Assembly (NCBI RefSeq): GCF_039540375.1
Contig: NZ_BAABEX010000007.1
Coordinates: 558,001 to 622,000, forward strand
DNA length: 64,000 bases
Direction: 5' to 3'
Source: Acidovorax_G lacteus
GTDB lineage: Bacteria; Pseudomonadota; Gammaproteobacteria; Burkholderiales; Burkholderiaceae_C
Shown here: in pieces, positions 46,779 through 55,020 of the stretch
Layout of the letters: every line of letters begins with the position of its first letter
Position numbering within the stretch: the first letter of the stretch is position 1
Translations under genes and position numbers: made by a program
Notes under the pieces: generated by a model
What the model was told of the DNA's origin: nothing
Seen by the model: only the letters and a program-made list of their open reading frames with translations
Database searches by the model: none

Positions 46779-47645
46779 TCAGAAGCCGACCGCTTCAAAA
46801 GCCGGGTGCAACGCGTCGATCCAGTGGTCCAGCTCCTCGTGCGACACGTGCAAGTGCTGCATGCAGGCCTCGCCGTGCTCAGTCCACTCGCGCGTGGCGG
46901 GCAGACTGTCGTGCTGGTTGACCAGGTAATCAGCCAGTGCACCCATGGCCACCAGGTGGCGCACCGTCGGGTCGAAGCGCTCGTCTGACAGACACGAGAA
47001 GTCGTGGTGCAGCCAGATGGCCTGGGCCACGTCGCCGGGCAGGTGCCAGGTGCGCGCCACGATGGCACCGACCACCGCGTGGTCGGTGCGGTGGTTGGCG
47101 TTTTCGGTCTGGGTAAAGGTGCGGTCCTTGCGCGCCAGCGCCTCGGTGACGGTGCTTCCGTAGCCCCGCACGGCCTTGACCAGCACCGGCATGCCCACAT
47201 GGCAGAACAGACCGAAGCTGTAGCCCAGACCAGGATCGAGGCTGTAGAGCTGCCGCCCAATGTGCTCACAGGCAATGGCGCGGCGCTGGGAGCTTTCCCA
47301 GAAGTGTTCGAGCAGCGGCGAACGCACATGCAGCGCATGCCGGGTGATGAAAGCGGACAGCAGTTCCACCGCCGGGCGCATGCCCAGCACCGTGAGCGCC
47401 ATGCCCACCGTCTGCACGGGCTGCGCCAAGCCGAACAGGGGGCTGTTGGCCTGGCGAATGAGCGCGGCGGCCAGCGCCACATCAGAAGCAGCCAGCTGCT
47501 CCAGCGCGCCCATGTCGGGGTCGGCTTCGCGCAGGATGGCCTGCAGCCGCAGCAGCGACTCGGGGCATGGCGGAATCACGATGGCGCGCACCGCCGGCTG
47601 GGCGCGCAACTGCTGGATGTGCTCGTCGATCGGATGGGTGTTCAC
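46779..47645 (-). CDS. HDOD domain protein
   Basis: A 288-residue protein consisting mainly of one HDOD domain: IVIPPCPESLLRLQAILREADPDMGALEQLAASDVALAAALIRQANSPLFGLAQPVQTVGMALTVLGM, then a helical part with HHDFSCLSD. HDOD domains lack catalytic HD residues and occur in signalling proteins linked to c-di-GMP, chemotaxis or competence. Start is GTG 47645 with AGGA upstream. No partner domain (EAL, GGDEF or receiver) is fused. Role unknown. Confidence 0.88.
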   Translation of the reverse strand: MNTHPIDEHIQQLRAQPAVRAIVIPPCPESLLRLQAILREADPDMGALEQLAASDVALAAALIRQANSPLFGLAQPVQTVGMALTVLGMRPAVELLSAFITRHALHVRSPLLEHFWESSQRRAIACEHIGRQLYSLDPGLGYSFGLFCHVGMPVLVKAVRGYGSTVTEALARKDRTFTQTENANHRTDHAVVGAIVARTWHLPGDVAQAIWLHHDFSCLSDERFDPTVRHLVAMGALADYLVNQHDSLPATREWTEHGEACMQHLHVSHEELDHWIDALHPAFEAVGF

Positions 47646-47782
47646 AACGGATCCTGTCGGTCCCTCGGCCGTGGCAGTGCCATACGGAATGATTTTGTTT
47701 CAGATTGTGCGCCATCCGGAGGGACGCGCAGCGCAATTCCGCGACAGAGGCACGGGCTCCAGAGCGTCCGCCCGCCCGCGCG

Positions 47783-48727
47783 TCAGTCAAGGTTCCGTCG
47801 GCTTTCGTGTCCCATCCGTCCTGGCATGCTGTTGCGCCCGGGCACGGTCTCGCCCAGGTAATCCAGAAAGCGCCGCACGGCCGGCGACAGCCCACGGCGC
47901 GAGGGAAACACGGCATGCACGATGGCGGGCGCCGGAGCCCAGTCGGGCATCACCCGCACCAGCCGGCCTTCGCGGATTTCTTCGTGGCACATGTAGTCGG
48001 GCAGCCAGCACACGCCGGTACCAGCCAGGGCCGCGAACTTCAGCGACAGCAGATCATCGGCCACATAACGCGGCTGGTGCTGCACCGCTTGCTGCGCACC
48101 ACCGGGCCCCACCAGGTGCCAGGTGGAGCGTCCGTCCGGGGCCGACATGGCCACGCTGTCCATGCGGGCCAGTTCTTCGAGCGTGGTCGGGGTGCCCTGG
48201 CGCTGCAGCAGCGCCGGGCTGGCCACCAGCACCTGCAGGGCCTGGTCAAGCCGCTTGACGACCATGCTGCCGCTGTCGTCCAGCGAGGGCCGCACCCGCA
48301 GGGCCACGTCCACGCCCTCTTCCACCAGGTTCACCACGCGGTTGCTCACCATCATCTCCAGGCGCACCAGCGGGTGGCGCTCCAGAAACGCAGGCATCAG
48401 CTCGGCCACCACGGTCTGTGCAAGCGTGACCGGGCAGCTCACCCGGATGGTGCCGCGCGGCTCCGTCTGCACCTGGGCCACGGTGTCGGCCGCCGCCTGG
48501 GCCGACTCGCGCATGGCCTGGCAGTGGCGCAGGTAGGCCTCGCCCACCTCGGTCAGCGACAGCCGCCGCGTGGTGCGCTGCAGCAGGCGCACGCCCAGCG
48601 TGGCCTCCAGTTCCGACACCCGGCGCGACAGGCGCGATTTGGGAATGCCCAGCGCACGCCCGGCCGCTGCAAAGCCGCCACGTTCCACCACCTCGGCGAA
48701 GAACAGCATGTCGTTCAGGTCTTGCAT
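47783..48727 (-). CDS. LysR-family transcriptional regulator
   Basis: A 314-residue LTTR. The winged helix-turn-helix is at 1-60 (MLFFAEVVERGGFAAAGRALGIPKSRLSRRVSELEATLGVRLLQRTTRRLSLTEVG) and the periplasmic-binding-fold effector domain at about 90-295. It is divergent from an azoreductase gene, the classical arrangement for LTTR control of an NAD(P)H-quinone/azo reductase that responds to quinones or electrophiles. A 16-bp palindrome in the 126-bp shared promoter region is the likely binding site. Confidence 0.93.
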   Translation of the reverse strand: MQDLNDMLFFAEVVERGGFAAAGRALGIPKSRLSRRVSELEATLGVRLLQRTTRRLSLTEVGEAYLRHCQAMRESAQAAADTVAQVQTEPRGTIRVSCPVTLAQTVVAELMPAFLERHPLVRLEMMVSNRVVNLVEEGVDVALRVRPSLDDSGSMVVKRLDQALQVLVASPALLQRQGTPTTLEELARMDSVAMSAPDGRSTWHLVGPGGAQQAVQHQPRYVADDLLSLKFAALAGTGVCWLPDYMCHEEIREGRLVRVMPDWAPAPAIVHAVFPSRRGLSPAVRRFLDYLGETVPGRNSMPGRMGHESRRNLD

Positions 48728-48739
48728 GCACGCTCCATC

Positions 48740-48755
48740 GTTCTGAATTCAGAAC
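48740..48755. promoter_or_regulatory. LysR-type operator between lysR and azoR
   Basis: GTTCTGAATTCAGAAC is a perfect 16-bp palindrome containing the T-N11-A LysR box. It lies 12 bp before the lysR start and about 100 bp before azoR, as expected for autorepression and divergent activation. Confidence 0.75.
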
Positions 48756-48853
48756 AATCTATCGCCAAAGCGCCTTCTTATCAACGGTTCGACCTAATTC
48801 CATACTTTCTGCCATGGCCGAAGCCGTCGGCCCACACCCCCAAGGAGCCTGTC

Positions 48854-49507
48854 ATGCAACTGCTGCACATCGATTCGTCCATCACCGGCGAGGCCTCGGT
48901 CTCGCGCCTGCTCACCGCCCGCACCGTGGCCGCCTGGGTGGCGGCCCATCCGGAAACCCAGGTGCAATATCTGGACCTGGCCACCCATGCCCCGGCGCAC
49001 CTGAGCGCCCAGGCCCTGGGCTTTCGGCAAGTGCCGGGCGGCCCCGCCCCCACGGCCGCACAGCAGGCCGAAAACGCGGTGTCCGAGGCGCTGGTGAGCC
49101 AGTTCCTCGCGGCCGACGTGGTGGTGATCGGTGCGCCCCTGTACAACTTTTCGATCCCGAGCCAGCTCAAGGCCTGGATTGACCGCGTGGCCCAGGCGGG
49201 CCGTACCTTCCGCTACACCGCCCAGGGCCCTGAAGGCCTGGCCGGGGGCAAGACGGTGATCGTGGCATCTAGCCGCGGCGGCCGCTATGCCGACAGCGAA
49301 CAAGGCCGCGCGCTGGAGCACCAGGAAAGCTACCTGCAGACCGTGATGGGCTTTTTCGGCATCACGGACGTGCGCATCGTGCGCGCCGAAGGCGTGGCCA
49401 TGGGCGCGGATGCCCGCGATGCCGCCCTTGGGCAGGCCGACGCCATGATCGCCGCCGCGGTCGCCCAGCGGCCGGCGCAGGTGGGTGCCGCACTGGCGGC
49501 GGCCTGA
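48854..49507 (+). CDS. azoR: FMN-dependent NADH:quinone/azo reductase
   Basis: A 217-residue flavodoxin-fold oxidoreductase that uses FMN and NAD(P)H to reduce quinones and azo compounds. It opens MQLLHIDSSITGEASVSR (flavin phosphate loop) and has GAPLYNFSIPSQLKAWIDRVAQAGRTFRYT and VIVASSRGGRY as in AzoR. AGGAG lies 7 nt before the ATG. Divergent from the LysR gene. A long repeat-derived hairpin downstream can end the transcript. Confidence 0.94.
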   Translation: MQLLHIDSSITGEASVSRLLTARTVAAWVAAHPETQVQYLDLATHAPAHLSAQALGFRQVPGGPAPTAAQQAENAVSEALVSQFLAADVVVIGAPLYNFSIPSQLKAWIDRVAQAGRTFRYTAQGPEGLAGGKTVIVASSRGGRYADSEQGRALEHQESYLQTVMGFFGITDVRIVRAEGVAMGADARDAALGQADAMIAAAVAQRPAQVGAALAAA

Positions 49508-49564
49508 GCAGGCAGGCAGCGCGACGCAATGCCCCCCGGCCGCATCGTCCCTTAAAAGAACGCA

Positions 49565-49622
49565 TTGCTATTGATTTAATAGCTGCTCGTGCTTGAAAAA
49601 CAAGCACGAGCAGCCTGTTGAG
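49565..49622 (+). repeat. Interspersed repeat AGCTGCTCGTGCTT, copy 6, with a perfect hairpin
   Basis: TTGCTATtgatttaATAGCTGCTCGTGCTTG is followed by AAAAA and the exact inverse CAAGCACGAGCAGC (49601-49614). The 14-bp stem (49582-49595) makes this copy a strong hairpin about 75 bp after azoR. The rest of 49508-49745 holds no gene. Confidence 0.9.
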
Positions 49623-49745
49623 CACTTAATGCCCTGCCCCACCCCAACGGCAAACCCACTGACCGGCCAGCAGGTTCGCCGCACAGGCCGGCCCCCAAGC
49701 CTGCCCGTCGCGATGCCGGTGGTGCGGCCGCTGCGGGCCGCGCTG

Positions 49746-52118
49746 TCAATGCGCTTGCGAGGGTGCGCCGCGCTCGGGCATGGGTTCGGGCGAGGGTTCG
49801 GGTGATTCATCACCCCCACCGGCCGGCCCCAGCCAGGCACTGGCCAGCGCGGCAGGCGGCAGCGCCGGGGCGAAGTGCCAGCCCTGAAAGCGCTCGCAAC
49901 CCATGGCCAGCAGCAGGTGGAACTGGCTTTCGGTTTCCACCCCTTCGGCCACCACGGCCAGGCCCAGCGCCCGGGCCAGCGCGTGGATGGTGCTGCAAAT
50001 CTCGCGGTCCTGCGCGGCGGTTTCCAGCTCCTGCACGAACAGGCGGTCGATCTTGAGTTCGCTCACCGGAAGGCGGCGCAGCTTGATCAGCGACGAATGG
50101 CCCGTGCCAAAGTCGTCGATGGACAGTTGAAAGCCGGCCTGCCGCAGCGCGTCGGCCATGGCGTACAACGATTCGTCCAGCAACTGCGACTCGGTGATCT
50201 CGAGCACCAGTTGCTGGGGCGGCACACCCGCCTGGGCCGCGCGCTCCCGCAGGGCCTGCACAAAGCCGGGCTCGCGCATCTGCAGGGTGGACACATTGAT
50301 CGACAGCACCGGCGGGCGCAGCCCCTGGTCGCGCCAATGCGCCCACTGCTGGCAGGCCTCCTCAAACACCCACAGGCCAATGGCCGGGATCAGCCCCATT
50401 TCTTCGGCCATGGGAATGAACACGTCCGGCCCCACGGGTTTGCCGTCGGGTGACCAGCGCAGCAGTGCCTCGACCCCCACCGCGCGGCCCTCGCGGTCCA
50501 CCTGCGGCTGGTACACCAGGCTCAGCTCCCGGCGCGCCAGCGCGTCGCGCAGCCGCTGGCGCAGGGCCAGGCGGTCGCGTGTGAGCTGGGTGAACTCCTC
50601 GCGATAGAAGCGGTAGGTGCCGCGGCCTGCGGACTTGGTGGCGTTCATCGCCGCAAGCGCATGGCGCATGAGTTCGGTTGCATCCTGTGCGTCGTCGGGC
50701 CACAGGCTGATGCCGGTACTCGCCCCCAGGTATTGCACCGTGTGCCCGCCCACGCTCCAGGGCTGGGCCAGCACGTCCGAGACCACGGTGGCGCACTGCG
50801 CCACGGCCGTTTTGGTGCGTACGCGCTCCAGCAACAGCAGAAACTGGTCGTTGGCCAGACGCGCCAGCAGGGCCCCTTCGGGCACGCTGCGCTGCAGGCG
50901 CTGCGCGGCCTCGACCAGAAGTGCATCGCCCACGGCGGCACCGTAGGTTTCGTTCACCTGGTCAAAGTGGTCCAGGTCGATGAACAGCAGGGCCACACGG
51001 CGCTCAGAGCGCTCGGGGCCCTCGGGCAAGCGCTCGGCATCGGCCACGGCGCGCTGCAGGGCGTCTTCGAGCGACCGCCGGTTGGGCAGGCCGGTCAGCG
51101 CATCGTAGTGCGCCAGGCGGTAGAGCCGCTCTTCATTGCGCAGCACAGCCGCTTCGGCCTCGCGCATCCGGTCGGACAGGCGCAGCACCAGCACCTGCCG
51201 CAGCGCCGCCAGCAGCAGCACGCCCATGCAGGCCGCAAACACAAACACGCCCAGCAGGCCGCGCCGCGGCACCTGCAGCATCAGCAGGCCGAGCGTGACC
51301 GCCGCCATGCTCATGGACGCCAGGGGCACCCAGGACAGCGCACGCTCGCAGCGGCGCCGGTAGCACGGGTCGGGATCGGGCTCGAACCGCAGGCCCAGCG
51401 CCCCCCACCCCAGCACCAGGCCGCACAGGCTGAAGCTCAGGTTGAACACCATCCCCGGGACGATGGCGTTCTCGAGGGTCAGCAGGTTCCAGCGCATCCA
51501 GCTCAGGCCGTAGCCCAGCAGGCCCAGGCCCACGAGCAGATGCGAGGGCGTGAAACGCACCCCGCTGGCCACCAGGGCCAGCGCTGCGACGAACGCCGCT
51601 GTGAGCATGCTCACCGGATAGGCCACCAGTACGGCCCCCGCCCACACCGATGGAATGGCACCGCCTGGTACGTAAATCACAAGGGTGAGCGCCAGCAGTG
51701 CCAGCACAGCACCGCCGAAATCCAGCGCAAGTGGCCATACCCGGTCTGTCGGCAGGTGCTGGCGCAAGGCGCGCAGCAAGGAGAGCGCCCACACCGGCCC
51801 GGCGAGCAGGTACAGCGCGTCGGCGGGCGCTGGAAATGGGTTCCATCCCACTGCCACCTGGAGATTCCACGCCATCTGCCCCAGCGCCAGCAGGGCCGCC
51901 CCCTGGAACAGCCCCTGCAGCACCGCCTGGCTGGTGCCCGTGGCGGCGTTGCGTGCCGTCCAGCAGGCCCAGGCCGACCACAGCATCGCGATCGACCAGC
52001 TGAGGTTGTCGAGAAAGACCTGCAGGGGCTGCGACGACGCCACCAGCGAACCGGCCCAGGCCAGTACGCTGGCGGACAGCGCCGCCGTGGTGGTCAAACT
52101 CCGTCGCGCATCGGGCAT
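49746..52118 (-). CDS. Membrane GGDEF-EAL protein, degenerate GGDEF
   Basis: A 790-residue inner-membrane protein. About ten hydrophobic segments fill residues 8-320 as a MASE-like sensor. A GGDEF-type domain follows (YDALTGLPNRRSLEDAL), but its catalytic loop reads ANDQF (422-426), so cyclase activity is unlikely. The EAL domain keeps its key residues: EAL at 550-552 in VGVEALLRW, EITES, DDFGTGHSSL and AEGVETE. The protein should therefore be a c-di-GMP phosphodiesterase, perhaps with a regulatory GGDEF domain that binds GTP. The C-terminal tail is Pro/Glu-rich. No obvious partner gene lies beside it. Confidence 0.93.
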   Translation of the reverse strand: MPDARRSLTTTAALSASVLAWAGSLVASSQPLQVFLDNLSWSIAMLWSAWACWTARNAATGTSQAVLQGLFQGAALLALGQMAWNLQVAVGWNPFPAPADALYLLAGPVWALSLLRALRQHLPTDRVWPLALDFGGAVLALLALTLVIYVPGGAIPSVWAGAVLVAYPVSMLTAAFVAALALVASGVRFTPSHLLVGLGLLGYGLSWMRWNLLTLENAIVPGMVFNLSFSLCGLVLGWGALGLRFEPDPDPCYRRRCERALSWVPLASMSMAAVTLGLLMLQVPRRGLLGVFVFAACMGVLLLAALRQVLVLRLSDRMREAEAAVLRNEERLYRLAHYDALTGLPNRRSLEDALQRAVADAERLPEGPERSERRVALLFIDLDHFDQVNETYGAAVGDALLVEAAQRLQRSVPEGALLARLANDQFLLLLERVRTKTAVAQCATVVSDVLAQPWSVGGHTVQYLGASTGISLWPDDAQDATELMRHALAAMNATKSAGRGTYRFYREEFTQLTRDRLALRQRLRDALARRELSLVYQPQVDREGRAVGVEALLRWSPDGKPVGPDVFIPMAEEMGLIPAIGLWVFEEACQQWAHWRDQGLRPPVLSINVSTLQMREPGFVQALRERAAQAGVPPQQLVLEITESQLLDESLYAMADALRQAGFQLSIDDFGTGHSSLIKLRRLPVSELKIDRLFVQELETAAQDREICSTIHALARALGLAVVAEGVETESQFHLLLAMGCERFQGWHFAPALPPAALASAWLGPAGGGDESPEPSPEPMPERGAPSQAH

Positions 52119-52284
52119 GCAACTCCTGCGAGAGGCCGTGGATGTTTCTACATGTTAACCCCGACCCCCTGGGTGCCGCATGCGCTGTGTGCGCCACTCG
52201 GACACCGTCGCTCGCCATCTGGCGCGCTGCATGGCGGCCCGGGCCGTCACGCCCGGTGGCAGGCCCACCCGGTAAGGCCTGCGC

Positions 52285-52971
52285 TCAGTCGGCGGGGCGG
52301 GAGGCCGATGCTCCCGCAGGCGATACCCCCGCCGCAGCGGGCGTGTACACCAGACGCACCGGCAGTCGGGTGGCCTTGCCAACGTCACCACGGGCCTCGC
52401 CCGTGACCAGGTCGACCGCCCAGCCCATGTTGGGCAGCACGCGCGGGCCCCCGCCCCCCTCGCGCTGCTGCTGCACCGAGCCGTAGTTGTAGGGGTTGTC
52501 GCGCGTTTGGTGCACCTGGGCCGTGGCCGACCAGTGCCACTCGGCCGGTGCGCCCGGAAACACCCGGTACGGCAGCCCGGGCACGCGTGCGTTCTTGTCG
52601 AGCAGGCGTTGCAGCTCCACCACCCGCGGCAGGCGCCAGCCCAGACCGTCGGCCTGCGCCCGCTCGCCCGCATAGGCCGACGCCTCGCCGCGCGACATCA
52701 GCCGGGGCTGGCCGCTGCAGGTGAGCCCAGTCCACTGCATGCCGGCCACGCAGCGCGCCCACACCAGGCCGGTGCGTTCGTCGCGCACCGCCTGGCCGTC
52801 GGCCAGCAGCGTCCAGCCGGCCGGCAACCCGGGCACCGCAGCTGAGCGGGACGCCGCGGCCGTGGGGGCAGCGGGGCCAGCCGCCCAAGCGCACGAGGCG
52901 GCCAGCCCCAGCGCGCACGCCATCACAGCCACCGGGTGGCCCGCCGTACGGGAAAAGAATGTCCGTGCCAT
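52285..52971 (-). CDS. Exported DUF1566 (Lcl C-terminal) domain protein
   Basis: A 228-residue protein with a signal peptide (residues 1-31, AVMACALGLAASCAWA). The mature part contains the DUF1566 pattern: VRDERTGLVWARCVAGMQW, GLGWRLPRVVELQRLLD, WHWSATAQVH and the C-terminal KATRLPVRLVYTP. Family members are exported or surface proteins of unknown role in many proteobacteria. Two cysteines (WARCVAGMQWTGLTCSG) may form a disulfide. The C-terminus is Ala/Ser/Pro-rich. The gene is divergent from the GNAT gene, with a repeat between. Confidence 0.82.
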   Translation of the reverse strand: MARTFFSRTAGHPVAVMACALGLAASCAWAAGPAAPTAAASRSAAVPGLPAGWTLLADGQAVRDERTGLVWARCVAGMQWTGLTCSGQPRLMSRGEASAYAGERAQADGLGWRLPRVVELQRLLDKNARVPGLPYRVFPGAPAEWHWSATAQVHQTRDNPYNYGSVQQQREGGGGPRVLPNMGWAVDLVTGEARGDVGKATRLPVRLVYTPAAAGVSPAGASASRPAD

Positions 52972-53089
52972 GGCTTGACGCTACACCGTGCAGGCGCAGC
53001 GCGCCAGTGTTTTGCGCAAACCGGTGTGCGCAAGTGTTCCCCTGCGCTGACCGTTCGCTGCCGCTGCGCTGGCCCCAGACCATCAATCT

Positions 53090-53152
53090 ACAGCCCCAAA
53101 ATAGCTGCTCGTGCTTGTTTTAAAAGCACAAGCAGCTATCAAAAACATAGCA
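53090..53152 (+). repeat. Interspersed repeat AGCTGCTCGTGCTT, copy 7, with a hairpin
   Basis: ATAGCTGCTCGTGCTT (53101-53116) and AAGCACAAGCAGCTAT (53124-53139) form a 16-bp stem with one mismatch; ATAGCAATCTGGC follows. It lies in the divergent region between the DUF1566 and GNAT genes. Confidence 0.88.
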
Positions 53153-53236
53153 ATCTGGCTCCAGGCCTCTGCGGTGGTGCGGCGCAGCACCACCGCCAAC
53201 CGGCCCACGCACAGCCCCAGCCCGTATGCTGCCGCC

Positions 53237-53998
53237 ATGCCCATGTCCCCGTCCTCCACGCCCAACTTGCTGCAGGTGCTGGAAGAATGCGCACTCAACG
53301 CTTGGCCCGCACCGCGCACCGTGCTGCACCAGGGGTGGGTGCTGCGGGCCAATGGGGGCTTCACCAAGCGGGCCAATGCGGTGTCGGCACTGCAGGATCA
53401 GGCCCCCTGGGCTGGCATGCAGGCCACCGCCGAGGCGCACTATGCCCGGCTGGGCCAGCCAGCGGTGTTCCGCATCACCGCGCTTGCGCCCGCGGAGGCC
53501 GACGCCGCGCTGGAACAGGCCGGCTACCGGTACTTTGATCCATCCTGGGTGATGACTGCACCGCTGGAGGCTGCGGCCCCCGATGCCCGCGTGCACTGTG
53601 CGCCTGAGCCCACGGCCCCATGGCTGGACGGGACCGCCGCTGCACAGGGCTACGCGGTCGAGGCATGGCCGCTGCACCACGCCACCGTGCGGGCCGTGGT
53701 GCCACCGCATGTGTGCGCGACGCTGTGGGCCAACGGCCAGGCGCTGGGCTATGGGCTGGCGGTGTGCGAACGCGGCTGGGTGGGTTTGTTCGACCTGGTG
53801 GTGCTGCCGTCCGCGCGCGGCCAGGGCCTGGGCACGGCCCTGGTGCGCGCGCTGATGGACTGGGGCCGACAGGCGGGTGCCCAGGCCGCCTACCTGCAAG
53901 TGCGCAGCGCCAACCCGCGCGCGCAGCAGCTCTACGAGCGACTGGGCTTTGTGCCGACCTACCGCTACCACTACCGCGTCCCCGGTTCGCGCACCTGA
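53237..53998 (+). CDS. GNAT family N-acetyltransferase
   Basis: A 253-residue protein. The C-terminal half is a GNAT domain: FDLVVLPSARGQGLGTALVRAL is the acetyl-CoA-binding motif A, and AYLQVRSANPRAQQLYERLGF is motif B. The N-terminal half (ALNAWPAPRTVLHQGWVLRANGGFTKRANAVSAL) resembles the double-GNAT proteins of this type, in which the first copy has lost the motif. Start ATG 53237 or the following ATG 53243. Substrate unknown. Confidence 0.85.
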   Translation: MPMSPSSTPNLLQVLEECALNAWPAPRTVLHQGWVLRANGGFTKRANAVSALQDQAPWAGMQATAEAHYARLGQPAVFRITALAPAEADAALEQAGYRYFDPSWVMTAPLEAAAPDARVHCAPEPTAPWLDGTAAAQGYAVEAWPLHHATVRAVVPPHVCATLWANGQALGYGLAVCERGWVGLFDLVVLPSARGQGLGTALVRALMDWGRQAGAQAAYLQVRSANPRAQQLYERLGFVPTYRYHYRVPGSRT

Positions 53999-54133
53999 TC
54001 GCCGCGGCCGCCTGCGCAGGGGGCCTGCGGCTTGAGCCAAGTCAATACCGGCGGCCCGAGGCGCTCTTAGACTGCGCGGCGCTCGCCCTCCTGCCCCCGC
54101 CCCGGGGGCGTTCTGCCCCGCCATAGCCTTTTC

Positions 54134-54958
54134 ATGTCCGTGCTGCGTTTGCTCGCCCTTGCCCTGCTCGTGCCTTTGCTGGCCACGACCGGCAGCCCCC
54201 GCTCCGAGGCCGCCACCGCGCGTGCAGAGCCCCGCCACGACCGGCTTGCGCGGATCGAAGCCACCGGCGTGCTGCGGGCTTGCGTGTGGCCCGACTACTA
54301 CGGCATCTCCTTTCGCAACCCACGCTCGCAACAGCTCAGTGGGCTTGAAATCGACAACGCCCGCGAACTGGGCCGCATGCTGGGCGTCGACGTGGTGTTT
54401 GTGGACAGCTCTTTCTCGCGCCTCGTGGACGACCTGCTCGCCGACCGCTGCGACATCGCCACCTTTGCCATCGGCATCACCCACGAACGCCAACAGCACC
54501 TGCGCTTCACGCGGCCACACCTGGCCAGCGAGATCTACGCCATCAGCGCGCGCAGCAACCGGCGGGTCCAGCAGTGGGCAGACATCGACCGCCCGGGCAC
54601 GGTGGTGGCGGTGGCCAAGGGCACGCTGCACGAGGGCGTGATGCGTGAGCGCCTGCGCGCGGCCGAGCTGCGCGTACTCGACACCCCGGCCGCCCGTGAG
54701 CAGGAGGTCATGTCGGGCCGCGCCGATGTGTTCATGACCGACTACCCCTTCAGCCGCCGCCTGCTCGACCAGAGCGACTGGGCCCGCCTGATCAGCCCGC
54801 CCGGCCGCTACCACGTCACCCCGTACGGCTGGGCCATGGCCCCGGGCGATGAACGCTTTCATGCCCGGGTGGACCAGGCCCTGGCCACCATGCTGAGCGA
54901 CGGGCGGCTGCACGCACACGCGCGCCGCCACGGGCTTGAACCCATCGTGGCGCGCTGA
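54134..54958 (+). CDS. Periplasmic solute-binding protein (SBP_bac_3 type), upstream of a GGDEF-EAL protein
   Basis: A 274-residue exported protein with a signal peptide (residues 1-27, LLALALLVPLLATTGSPRSEA) and the amino-acid-type binding fold: IEATGVLRACVWPDYYGISF, GLEIDNARELGRMLGV, DIATFAIGITHERQQHLRFT, and SGRADVFMTDYPF. No ABC permease or ATPase is encoded nearby. Instead the next gene, 62 bp on to its most likely ATG, is a membrane GGDEF-EAL protein, so this protein probably serves as a periplasmic sensor subunit. Ligand unknown. Confidence 0.87.
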   Translation: MSVLRLLALALLVPLLATTGSPRSEAATARAEPRHDRLARIEATGVLRACVWPDYYGISFRNPRSQQLSGLEIDNARELGRMLGVDVVFVDSSFSRLVDDLLADRCDIATFAIGITHERQQHLRFTRPHLASEIYAISARSNRRVQQWADIDRPGTVVAVAKGTLHEGVMRERLRAAELRVLDTPAAREQEVMSGRADVFMTDYPFSRRLLDQSDWARLISPPGRYHVTPYGWAMAPGDERFHARVDQALATMLSDGRLHAHARRHGLEPIVAR

Positions 54959-55020
54959 ACGTGCCACCCGCCCTGCCCCCGCCCCACGCAGCCGCCTACC
55001 ACCCGGGGGCGTCGCCACGC

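Noticed and set aside
46480..46990. Possible small plus-strand gene after the chemoreceptor gap
   Set aside because: Arg/Pro-rich, runs antisense into the HDOD gene, no ribosome-binding site or family features.
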